Shown one piece after another: positions 47,201-59,100 of a stretch of DNA of 64,000 bases. Every line of letters begins with the position of its first letter. Position 1 is the first letter of the stretch. Below the pieces are notes generated by a model. It was not told the DNA's origin, did no database searches, and saw nothing but the letters and a program-made list of their open reading frames with translations. Location of the stretch: positions 5,474,674 to 5,538,673 of the forward strand of contig JAINUG010000026.1 of assembly GCA_029706075.1 (NCBI GenBank), given 5' to 3'. The DNA comes from Aldrovandia affinis. Its lineage: Eukaryota; Chordata; Actinopteri; Notacanthiformes; Halosauridae. A program made the position numbers and the translations under genes.

Positions 47201-47460
47201 TGTTTGTGAGGTTTGTAATGTTGGAAATGTTGGAATATCATTGCTGGACGGATGTTAAGTTGAACCTGTTTTTGTCCGGGAGCCTGAATAAATACTGCCT
47301 TGAAACTGTATGAAAACCCTAACTGGAGTTTTTGGACTTTTGGATTTGGACTGGGAATAGGATCTAGCCTGCCGTGTAGGATCTGTCTCCTTTGCCCTGG
47401 TAAGCTGCTTAGTAGCCCAGGTACAGAGAGGGTCTTCACCCAACGAGGGTAGCTAGGCCC
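46985..47460 (+). repeat. Possible LTR fragment
   Basis: An LTR-like layout: a promoter-like stretch with TACTTAAACTCTGTG at 47090, an AATAAA at 47287 and a CT/TTTGG-rich 3' part. Terminal TG/CA ends and target duplication are not identifiable, and a microsatellite interrupts it. Confidence 0.3.
47151..47203. repeat. (TG)n(CGTG)n microsatellite
   Basis: TG array passing into about eight CGTG units. Confidence 0.95.
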
Positions 47461-48719
47461 CAATGTGGAGTTGGGTGTTTTTTGTTTGTTTGTTTATGTT
47501 TTATAAAGCTCCAGTGCCCCAACTGGATTCACCTTTCATTGTTTTTGGCTGTTATAATATTGCCTATCAGCTCTGTCTTGGCTACCATCCCCAGGTCGTG
47601 TTACAATGCATTATTTTTTTTTTGCAGATCAGAAACATCAAATCACTTATTTTATACTTTTATGCACTTCAGATATTGCATGATTGCATGTGGTAATGGC
47701 AAATTGTAATGGTGTAAAAGGTAAAAGAAGAACACTGAAACATACTGTGCCCCTTTACTAGACCTAATCAAGTAGACATTTTCTGTAATTTTCCAATGAG
47801 TGCTTCCCCGGGGGTTCACAGAAAGTTCACAACACTGTGACAACACTACTCATACTGTAATCTGCTCTTGTTTCACATCTGCTTCCATGGAGATTAATTC
47901 AAAACAGTTTTTTTTAAGGAGTGATTTAGGAATCATTATTTTTTCTCTCTCTGGTCCAACTGTCTTTATTCCTGATCTGGTTTAGGATTTTACAGCTATC
48001 TAACCTTTTGGTCAAAGTTTCTCAATTTTTTTCCCCCTGAGTGGGACTTGTCGGGGGCGGGTTTGTGGAGGGGGGCTGGAGAGAGAACATCTGGACCGGC
48101 AGGGCCTTGGCAGCCTTTGCTAGTGCTCCCATCTCCATAAATTGTCTCCCGTCTACAGCAGCCCCTGGACCATCCTGCCTGCTGGCTTCCCACCATAAAC
48201 ACAGGCCTTGTTAAGAACACATTTATATTGAGGAAATGTATTTTCCTGCAGAAGAAGGAAAAAAGTGTCCACCACTGCCCACTGTTATAATGGGTAAGCT
48301 AACCCCTCTTATATTCCATATTTCACTCACTACAGCAGGGTTACTCAAATCTGGCACATGAATCCAAATTCACTCCTGGTTTTCCTTTCTGTCAGGTCGT
48401 TAATTGAAGAATTACTGCACATGACTGGCCAGAGTGGTTTCACACCTGACTCCCAGGTAAAGGGAGTGTGGGAAAACAGCAGTGCTCGGCCCCCGTGATT
48501 TGAGTAACCCTGCACTACAGAGCGGTGAAGATAGTCAGCTCCTGCCAAAGGATCACCACTCGTCGACTTTGAGGTGCGGAAGAAGGCTACACTGTAGGGC
48601 AGAGTGATTTGGATGTGGTTTTGCAGTTTGAAATCTGTTGTACCCCTTCCATTGCCCCAGTACAATTCTAGCTGTAAGCATTGGGAAAAGCGCTGTACAA
48701 CTGAACCTGTTAAGGGAAC
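47461..48719. other. Intergenic DNA, nothing recognised
   Basis: No supported gene. Confidence 0.4.
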
Positions 48720-48970
48720 TACTACTCCTACTACTAGCATTTCTACGACTACTGCTGCTACTACTGTTCATACTCCTACCATGACTGCTATTACTACTAC
48801 GACATCTAATGTTAATACTACTACTACCACTACTTTTCATTCTGCTACTTCTAATAATAGTAAAAACAATGTCTTTTTTATCTTATATGTGGCCTGGAAA
48901 TGTCCAATGTCTAAGGACTGGGCATGCTCACAATCACTCACGTTCACACACACACATAGACACACACATA

Positions 48971-49021
<51 letters not shown>
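48720..49021. repeat. Imperfect (ACT)n array and (CA)n microsatellite
   Basis: Degenerate ACT/CTA trinucleotides at 48720-48850, then a long CA array at 48945-49021. Open frames across both are compositional only. Confidence 0.9.
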
Positions 49022-49319
49022 ATTATTCTTTTATCTTCTAATTTCTCTCTCCCTGTCACTGACTGAAATTTTCCAGGCGTGGGAGAGAGCAAACAGTACC
49101 ATAAATGGCCTCACTTTGGGATGAGTTACATGAGCGTCCGAAGCACTGCTCAGATCAGATGCTGCTCTTATCCTACGTTTCCTCCATTCAAATTCAACCT
49201 TTTTCATTTCTCATTTCCATGATCACAAAAAGGGGAAACAAAAAAAATCTGCTTCTCTTCCACCTTTCCTCTAAAATAATATTTATTATAATAATCTATT
49301 TTCACTCCAAACATATGAA

Positions 49320-50142
49320 AGAAATGTCACTTTAAAAGGTTTATTAGAAAGTCTAATTTTTATTCCCCGCCCCCCTTCCCCAAATCAAACACAAAATTAA
49401 ACAAAAAACTAACAGTCTGACAAGTACATTCCATATTTAAGAACTGGAACATGTTCTCGAAGCAAGGGTTCCAGAAGTGCATTTACAACACATGATGTCT
49501 GTTTATTACTGCTGAACAAAGAAACTGTCATCATATGCACATTGCCATTTTGAGTTGTGTAAACACAACTATAGAATCTATAACCATGTAAATCTGTATT
49601 GTTAAAAGTGAAATCCTAAAGCTTAGCCAAGTGGCTCAGGATGAGGCTTTAAAAACATAGTGAAAAAGTAACTGTCCGAAATGTGTGTGCTGATAATAGA
49701 GAACAGTTGCTTTGTTTAATAAGGTAATGCCAGTTAAAAAAACAAAAAAAGATTTATAAAATTTCTCTGACCAAGATATTCATACATGTTTTGTTTTAAA
49801 TTATAAAAATGCACCTAATGTTTGAAAATAGTTGTGTACATGTTCCAGAACTCTTAAAATACAAACTGGACAAGTTCAGCAACTCCATTGGCAAACACTT
49901 ATAGCACCAGTACGAAAATCATGCAGCAATTTCTTTTGTTTCTGTTACATTTTTTTTGCTTTGTTTGTTTTATTTTTCATGACAGAAAAGAAAAAATGAC
50001 TACTTCAAGACTTTCTTTGGAAATTAATCCTTTGCAGGACCAGTGCAGTCATTGTTGCTTTGCTGTAGCTTCTTTTTCGTCATTTAAGTTGATTTCAGAA
50101 TCACCGCAGAGGTAAAAGTTGATGTTCTTCACCGATGTTCTC
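49320..50142 (-). other. col6a3: Probable col6a3 3' UTR
   Basis: AT-rich non-coding sequence follows the TAG. A minus-strand AATAAA occurs about 800 bp downstream (49345-49340), so the UTR is drawn to just beyond it. Another AATAAA lies at 49507-49502. The region holds no recognised repeat, unlike the DNA on either side. The boundary is inferred. Confidence 0.5.
49340..49345 (-). promoter_or_regulatory. Candidate polyadenylation signal AATAAA
   Basis: AATAAA on the minus strand, about 800 bases after the col6a3 stop. An alternative lies at 49502-49507. Use is not shown by the sequence. Confidence 0.4.
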
Positions 50143-50183
50143 CTATGTTCTCATTGCTGCTATGATTCCTTGCTTGACAGGTG
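50143..50183 (-). CDS. col6a3: col6a3 terminal coding exon
   Basis: The acceptor ttatttgcag is followed by a 41-bp coding end: (A)[12 protein letters not shown] and TAG. It follows in phase from Kunitz exon 2. The human chain ends CAPVLAKPGVISVMGT, so [13 protein letters not shown] is a convincing match at the right distance from the last cysteine. Confidence 0.88.
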
Positions 50184-53100
50184 CTGCAAATAAAAAGAAA
50201 CATACAGTGTTTTACATTTCAGTAGTTTCATTGCTTTATTTCCTAAAATAATGTTTTCAGCTTACACATTATGCTAACTGAGCATGTGTTACTTGCAGAG
50301 ACCATTATAATCATCCTAGGCATTAACAAAGCGCTCGGCAATCAAACCTCATCAACTTCACGGCACTCAGGTAATTGAAGCTTTCATTTATATAATTAAA
50401 GAGTTATTCCTATTCTCTGTTTGTCAGGGATGACGAGATTGACTGTATAAAAATTTATAAAACAAGTGTTTCTGGGGAGCCTAGTGTGTATGCCAATTAC
50501 CCTGATCTTATTAATTAGCTTATAACCTCAATACATTTCTGGAAAAAAACATGGCACTAAAACCTTTGCAAACCTTTGTAAAACCTAACGACAGTTCAGC
50601 ATTCGTTTGGCTCTGGCGTATCAGAGCCAAAAGTCTGGTGTATCATAAGGAGAAGTTTGGCGGCAGTGTAGTGTAATGGTTAAGGAACTGGACATGTAAC
50701 TCGGAGGATGCTGGTTCAATTCCCAGGTGGGGCACTGCCGTTGTACCTTTGAGCAAGGTACTTAACCTGAATTGCTTCAGTAGAATATCCAGCTGTATAA
50801 ATGGATTGTATGTAAAAGAAATGTAAACTGTGTAAGTCGCTCTGGATAAGAGTGTCTGCCAAATGCCTAAAATGTAAATGTAAATGTAAAATGTCATGTA
50901 TCCCAGCACAGGGTAGCTCCAACCACCATGGGGTTCATGAAGCCTCACTCTTTGTAATAACACACTGTTGGATGCCATTTAAAAAACAGCGATTCCCAAA
51001 CCTCAGACCATTGGGATTACAGTTTACCGCTCATTTACCTCTCATTAATCTGAACGCTGGCGTGAATTTGGGAGAAAGGAAAGGGATTTAACTTTTGAAG
51101 TGTGTTTGACAAGCTCCAAACACCACTTTCCATCGGGCCCTTTGTGGAACATTCTGCAGTCGCTTGCCTTTTGAATGCACCCCAGCCCTTAGTGACACAT
51201 GGGTTGTTGAAAACCAAGCAGAAAATTCAAGCAGAGAGGCACAAGTAAAGCTGTTTCTGTATACTGTTCCGAGGAATAAATATTCATCTTTAACGATTAA
51301 GAGTAATTCGCTGTGCAATGCGGGTGGCCTTGAACTCATTGACCATCAAACTCAGCTTGAGACATCGGCACCACATTTTTGTCAAGGGTTAGATAATAGC
51401 AAAACTGTGTTCAATAAACAACTTCATCTGCCTTTCATGTAGATGAAAGACTAAATGCCGAATGAAGATTAGCGCACAAAACAGTTCACAGCACCAGCAA
51501 ACCTAATTCAAGAACAGGAAAGCCCTTGTGTACCATTTCAATAAAAAAGAGTCAAATGAAATGAACGATGAGATTAAGAGGTTGGAGAAAACATCCAGTG
51601 TACCCACTAGCGCTCTTGGAATCGGAGTTTGACGCCCCTGGACTAAATGGACCGGACTGGTGAAAAGGGGTGGCGGGCTTGGGCTGAACGTGGACGCGTG
51701 TCCATGGAAATGGGAGACCCACCTGCTTTCCCGCAGGTCTTCTCGCACTCCTCCTGGGTCTCAAAGCGGTTCTGGTTGCCTCCGCAGCCACCGTACCAGA
51801 AGCGGGTGCAGCTCTTGCTGGGGAAGTCGTAGTGCCACTTGAGGACAAACTTTGCGCAGGACCCCTCCTCCTTGGGGAGCTGGCAGACGTTCACCCCCTT
51901 GGCAGCAGCTGTGAACCAAACAGAGATCGGGGGGTGATGATCATTAACACACGAGACACACAGGCACACAGCCTGATATTCTCGATTGTCATGAATTTGA
52001 GTGTATTGAATTCGGTGCCTGGAGAGTAAGGACATAGTCAATTTGTCCTTGATTCTGGATTCTGGATTCTGGATTCTGGACTGGTTCTCTGTGGCTCAGT
52101 TGGTAGAGCACAGCGTTAGCAACGCTTAGGTTGTGGGTTCAATCCCCACTGGGGCCACACTGAAAATGTATGCATTCACTACTGTAAGTCGCTTTGGATA
52201 AAAGCGTCTGCTAAATGGCGTATATTAATTTGCATTGCCAAGAGAGATAAGACTGTTAGGTAAGCTAAGATCTGTTCACTAAATGAAATGGTAAACATTT
52301 TCTGTTTAAGCTGTGGGTATTAACAGAAACAGCCAACAAGAAACACGTGAAGTTCAGTTGGTCCCCACCTCTGTAATTTATGTCATTTCCTTTATCAGTT
52401 TATTTAAAGAAAGTCTCAATTCACCTGATCAGCATGTAACTCCTGCATAGACCCATGGTATTTTCTATAGCTCATTATTTATGGAAAAAAAGGATTGTGA
52501 AAAGAAAATCGAAGGGAATGTGTTCATTCACGTCAACAATGGCTCTTGAGGATGACATCACCAAGCTCAAATAATATAATGAACATAATATGTAGGCTAT
52601 CATTATGCACCTGTGACAGCTTCATGATGTCACACTGCATGTGTCAAAAAATAGTTCACAGTGTTCTATCTTTCATTTGAAATATAACTAGATATAAAGT
52701 AAAACAACCAACAATGAGGTAAGAAGACATACTGTATTTGTATAGATAATGTTTCACGATCTATCTATAGCCTTACTACACAAAACCCCATGGCTTCCTG
52801 GGACAAGTACAGTATAAAAATGTACTAAACTCTACAGCATATTCACTATAAATCGACTTGAGTTATCTATAAACAGTCATTTGTTATGTGACAACCCAAG
52901 AACAACAGTAATTACTGCATGCCCCAACTCCACAGCATGTGCAAAGGGATTGAACAATATCTATAAATGACATTAATTTGAGCCCAGTCAAAATGATAAT
53001 ATTTCAGCTGCTAAACATCAGGACATATTTTTCCTACTACAGTGCATGCTGGGATATGTGTATGTTTTGGAATCAAGCGTGTTTCAATTGGCAGCCACTG

Positions 53101-56100
53101 ATCCCTTGTATCCACCAAAACCCATGTTCCATTCAGAATGTTTGAGCTCACTGACACCAAAACAGTGTCCTGGAACACAGTGGTAACTTTTTGCTTGTTA
53201 GTTTTTATGGCTCCACATTGAGTTTTACAGCATCAAAATGGTATTGCAAAGCATTCTCTCTTCACTATGCAGCTGTTAAAAGATGTCTCCAATTAGCAAA
53301 TGCTTTGTCTGTAGTATCAAAATACCATACTTCATTCACGATGATTTCTCATGCAGGTTAGCTAGCCATCCGGGTAGGCTGATAGAAACTGTTCATATTC
53401 TCAGGAGAGCGCAGGCTACTTTTTCTTTGTTGTTGTCTGATCTTCCCTGCTTTGTTTAATGTTACATTTTTCTCATTGTTTTAATTAACTATGGAGCCAA
53501 ATCTTCCTTGTAGGTCAGCCTGAGGCCGTGGTTGTCTCCATGAAATATTTATTTTGCCAACATACCTCCGGGTCTATAGTAGCATCTGTGTTCCTTCTGA
53601 CTTGTATGACTCATCTTTCCAGCTCACAAATGTGCCTGCATACCCACGGCCCTCCACTGGGGGGCAGCGCTAACCGCTCAGCCCAAATCCACCTGGCATC
53701 TAATACAGCGACCCCAGGTTTTTTTTTGCCTGTCCTCGTCTGGCACGTTAATTTCAGTGCGTTGCGCTTCATTACCCTTGGAACATACAGCGCCTTCTTC
53801 CCTGACTCAAAGGAGAGATCAACTCCCCTCACCAGTTCTATCTGTCAAAGCACTTTCTGCCTAGAATGAAGTAGCGAAGCCTTTTCTCTGCTCATAACAG
53901 CCTGTAATTACCAATCAGGCAATGTAAGCTCTCAGCTCCCCACTTTTGCTAAGGAGCAGTTGAAACTGACAGCAACACGCCGCCTATGATACAATGTTTC
54001 GCTCTTTGTTTCACTATGACGGTTGCCAAGAAAACGTTGTACCAGCAAAAAGGCCTTTTCATTCATCCCCTGCACGCTTATGGTTTGGCATGTGCACGTG
54101 GAAGACAAAAGTATACGTGTTTGGTTTCATATCTGGCGATCGTACGTTCCATAATTCATCCTGTTGATGAGAGGGGATCTGGACAAACATAAAGCCCTCT
54201 TTGTTTACAAAAGGAATGGAATAAAGTCACAGAAAATAAATTATGCAACTGTAACCATATATGTAAATTGCTACACTGGAAAATGTATTGCCATTTTCCA
54301 ATGCAAGCTCCTGGATTTGAGTGGTAGGGCCAATGTCTAAATCAATTTCAGGATTGGCAGGGGAGAACGCGAATTATGGTCTGCTTGCTTGTGTTGTTCT
54401 CTTAGTCAGTGAAATGAGCAGTGTATCTCATTCCAAAGACAGAAAGGAAAAAATGAAAAAGAGAATAATACAAAGGTAAGAGTAAGAAGCAAATAATTAG
54501 TAAAAAAAGTGACTAGTAACTTGACTCACCTGGGGCAAGTTGGCCTGATATCTGATCCGGCTGCATGCTGTTCTGTGGGACTGGGGCTGGGGCTGGGGAA
54601 CAAGAGTAAAAAAGTGTCAATTTGTCAACAAAACAGATTTAAAATGGCAATATCGCTTCAATCAGCCAATTTTTTCACCAGCTTCGTGCAAAGATTTCTG
54701 GCGGCCAAAAGAGGACTACTTACATGTTTTCAAGCAGCGTCTCATGCACTGGGCTTCAGTCTCGAATCTATTGGAATTCCCTCCACAACCACCATACCAG
54801 AACTGGCTACAGATCCCGTTCTTTTTGTCAAAGAACCACTTAGCCTTATAGTCTTTGCACGGCATTCCGAAGTCAAAATCAAGTGTGCACGGGTCTGCAT
54901 TTTCATTAGCTAAAACATGCAAAAACAAGACTTGTTAATAGGAGTGCAAAAACATTGCAACAATGTTAAAGTAAAAATTAGACCAGGAAAAATGACCAAT
55001 ACAGTAAGCGGCCGGTTTCAAAGCTAGTTGACTGCCATAGCTTGACCACCAATGTTCCAAAGGGACAAAAATGAGCTGAACATGGCCCTGAAAATGGTCA
55101 ATGAAGAAGCAATGGACACTGAACAATAAGTAAGCACGGAATATTTAAAATGGAAATAAAAAAGGTGGAGGGGGCAGTGCAGTGGGAGCATTTATAGGCT
55201 ACCCTTTGGAACCAAGTAAATTTACGGAATGGAAATCAACTCTCGCACTTAAAAACCAGGCTTGTGAATATTAGTACATTTTAGTAATTTGTGTTTGTAG
55301 TTGCCGTCTGTTCCCCATCATGCTTGGCTAACTCTTTCAGTACTCTTGCTTCACTGGAAAAGCACAAAAGGCATGCTATGACACACAGAGCCCATCACAT
55401 TGACACTGACTTAATATTTTTCTCACATGTATACATTTTTCATTTTCAACCATACTAAAATGGCATCTGAGATTGAACTAATGTCAGCGTAGTTCTGAAG
55501 TATCTATGCACATACTGTAGAAGCCAACATACATGTGATGATGATGATGTAGTCCTATATGTGTCTGAGCATTTTGTTTTTATTAGACTATCTTCGCATT
55601 CAGCATGTTGCCTCTCCAGCTGTTCCCGGTGACTAGAGTCTAGGATGTTGATGCTCGTAGATTTAAATGTGAGACTACTGTTTCCATTAAGCTTGCTGCC
55701 CTGTTCCATATTGACTCTTGAGAATTGACTCTGGGAGCTCTAATGAAAACACTGTCACCGTGGAGCAGGGTGTCCTCTGAATGTCAACGCAGAGAAAATG
55801 ATCTTCTATATTCACTCCAAATAGGCTCGTGGCATTTTCTTATTGTTTTTCTTGTTTGTTATTCCCAATGCAGATTATTGTGTTTGTTGAGGATTGTATT
55901 GGCGCAGGGCCAAACCAGAGAGGACAATGGGAAAATACTTAGCGATGTGTAGGTCACAGTGTGTAGCTGAATAACAGAAGCAGATGGGATTAAGACTGGA
56001 AGTGTACAGATAGACTAAATTCTTATGGGGAAGTAAAAGCCAATGTGCACCTGCATGAACAATTTAATTAACTTGAAAGCATGAAATCAAATGTTCATTT

Positions 56101-59100
56101 GTTGGCTTGGACGGAGGGCTTTGTGTTACAAAGAACAATGCATTAAAGATCAAAAAGTAATGGAAATGTAAATAACTAAGGTTGTTGTATTCAATTTCAA
56201 GGTTGAATCCAAAAAGAATAGTGAGGGAATTGTATAATAACATATATATATATATAGACAATAGATTATGCTGCACCAATAAGGTATCAAAAGTTATGAG
56301 ATCTAGCAGTGATTATGAATGTTGGTGTCATAGTTACATTTATAATGGTGTAATGCTGTACATTCTGACTTATTGTTATTTATTGTGATGCCTGTTTTAC
56401 TGTGTTTATGCATTTGTGCTATATATGGAGCCAAAGACAAATTTTCATTTTTTACTGAAATGGACAATAAAGCTTTCTAGAATGTTTTTAATTTGAATAA
56501 ATATTGGGAAAAATAACAGCTGTTTTATTTAAAATATATATTTTGATATGTATATCTGTATTCTCAGATTCAATGAACAGCTAAGTGAAACACGATTATC
56601 TCCTAGTTGTGCCCTCTCTGAGGTGAGCGTGAAATACGTCTCATATGGGCAGATTAAAACTTGCACGGCTCCTTTAGGGAAGAGGGAGAAGTCAAAACAG
56701 GCTTTAGCCAGTTTGAATTGCCTGGAGGAATGTTTTCATTGACGTCAGCTTTGTATTTTCTCTATTGTTTGAATAACTCGCCTGAATATTGGATTAATAT
56801 ATGGTGTATACAAATTACCAGTGATGGGCAGTAACGTCACTACTACAAGTAGCGTGATGGTAGCGTCACTATTTCCTAAACCAAATAGCGGGATAGCTTT
56901 CAATGAGGGATAGCTTTCATGTAGCGGAGCTATGTTTTGTAGAGTAAGTGGTAGCTTAGTTTGCTACATTTTCCAACTAGCTTGCCCAACACTGCAAATG
57001 ACTGACCTCACTCCTTAGATATGCACACTTTGTATTTTGCCTGATAGCAAGAGAGGCCTCTTTACAAGGGGAGTGTGTTTCATAAATCTTCATCAGTGCA
57101 GTGAGTATATTTTTCTTTTTCTAAGGCTTAGGGACTGCAATAGCATACTGATAATTTGGAGCCTGCAGCAATTAATATCTGTGCAACATACAACACTGTT
57201 GTCGTTTAAAAAAAAGTGTAAATTGCAAAACAATATTTAAAATGGGGGAAAAAGAGTGAGCAAACAATATTCATAATAATGTGCACAAAGCAGGAACAGA
57301 TGCCGTTTGTGAGAGGTGAAAAAGGAGGAGCCCTAACTGCATTGGAATACTTCCAGGAGGCCTTGTATTATCAGCCTGAGAATGTGGACCAGTGCAGTCA
57401 AGTGCAGAGACACTGCTGCACTTGTAGACAAATATGAGCTGCTTTATATGAAATACATATTGGTATTCAAATATTATTATTATTATTATCACAATTACTA
57501 CTACTGCTAAAACCATTAATATTGGCACTAGTTTTACTACTACTAAAAACAATGATAATAATTTAACCATTTTCTGATTTTCTTTTAATTTTATGATGCG
57601 TTTCATAATGCTGTAAATGTAAAATAATGTTTATTATTTTAAAATAAGACTTTGTTTCACATTCATAAATGTATTGAAATAAAGCATTCCCAGTCAATGG
57701 CATTTTAAAGATAATTGAATGCGTTCCCTGGATCTATCCGAAGTATTATAAAGAACATCCTGCAGTTCTGGCCCACTCAAGCTTAGAAAATAAATGTGCA
57801 AATTATTACCTTGTTATTTTTTTTTATGAACCCCAGTTTACACATAAATTCTGTTGGATAAATCAACTTTTTTTTTCTCTCTTTGAAATAATATTTGATA
57901 TCATGATTTGGATCACGATAAAGTTCATCCAATTTATGGAGCTTAAACTTTCCTCATAACAGACAAATTCATATCTGTAAATTATTTAAATTGTTGTGAA
58001 TGTCTCTTCCTACAGTATCATTACGGCTAAAAGCTTCTCCAAAAAAATGGCCAAATGCCGAAGGGTTTATGAACATGTTAATAAATGAGTCCAAACCTTA
58101 TGCTTTGGATGCCAAATTGCAAGTTACAAAGCCATTAACAGCTTGGAAACCGCATATCCATTGTCATTTGAATAACAGCGGTATTTACTGGATCTGTTAC
58201 TTATTTTCATTTGTACAATATTGAAAGGAAACATATTTTATTCATTTCAGTGTTTATGCCCAATGAGTGCTTTGTTTTGCTGGCCTCAGTGGATTTCCTT
58301 GGAATCGATGGGCGGGAGATCATTCTATAAGGGAAAATGGCTGCCAAATCAGAAATTTCCTTGGATTGTGCTGTTTGTATGCCAGCTCCTGCCAGCGGAC
58401 ACCATGCAAAAACTATTAAAGATTGCTCCAAAGAAATTACAGAGCACCCAGGGCCAATTCTCAGAGTAGAGAGGGGGTTCTTAATTGAAAACACAAAAGA
58501 GCTGGATCAGCAAGAACTAACCGTGAAGCTAATCTAGAACACTTATGCAATGGTGCTATTAAAGTGTACTTAGCATTCCACAGCCACTGGATCACTGTTA
58601 AGATGCGTTACAGTGGTATAACTGCTGAAGTGAAATGAGGAACAGTTGAGCTGTTTCATAAAAAGTAAGGAGGATGTGGTTGACTCTCACCTAGCTCTGG
58701 TTTGTCCAGGGGAGCAGTGGACAAAGCCGCAGTCACTTTCCCTGGAGCCACTGTCTTTTTCTCTGCTGCTTCTGTCAAATCAAGTGCAGGATGTTAACGG
58801 GATGGCCGCAACAAAATGCAGATTCAAAATAGTGCTATGGCTGAGGTTCGGCACAAACATGAAACATTTATTTTTACAATTGAACGCCTCACACTTGCAC
58901 ATTTGCAGCTGCAGCAAGCAATCTCGAACAAACACGATTGTACACCTAAAAGTGGTAGACCATATTTGAACTTTTTTTTTTAAGAGCAATGGTTCCAATC
59001 AATAGCCAAAGGTTCACAAACAGCAGGAAACAGGAAGTGGTTGTTGCACGCCCAGGGGGGGAGGAACTCACTGGTGCTGACGATGCCCTTGTACGTGTGC

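Larger units (their letters stand above)
51909..54529 (-). other. col6a3 intron between Pro/Gln linker and Kunitz 2
   Basis: A 2.6-kb intron. It holds a (GATTCTG)4 tandem repeat directly followed by a type B SINE (52051-52226). The rest shows no recognisable exon or repeat. Confidence 0.65.

Noticed and set aside
48604-49041. 145-codon Thr-rich open frame
   Set aside because: It is a translation of ACT and CA microsatellites.
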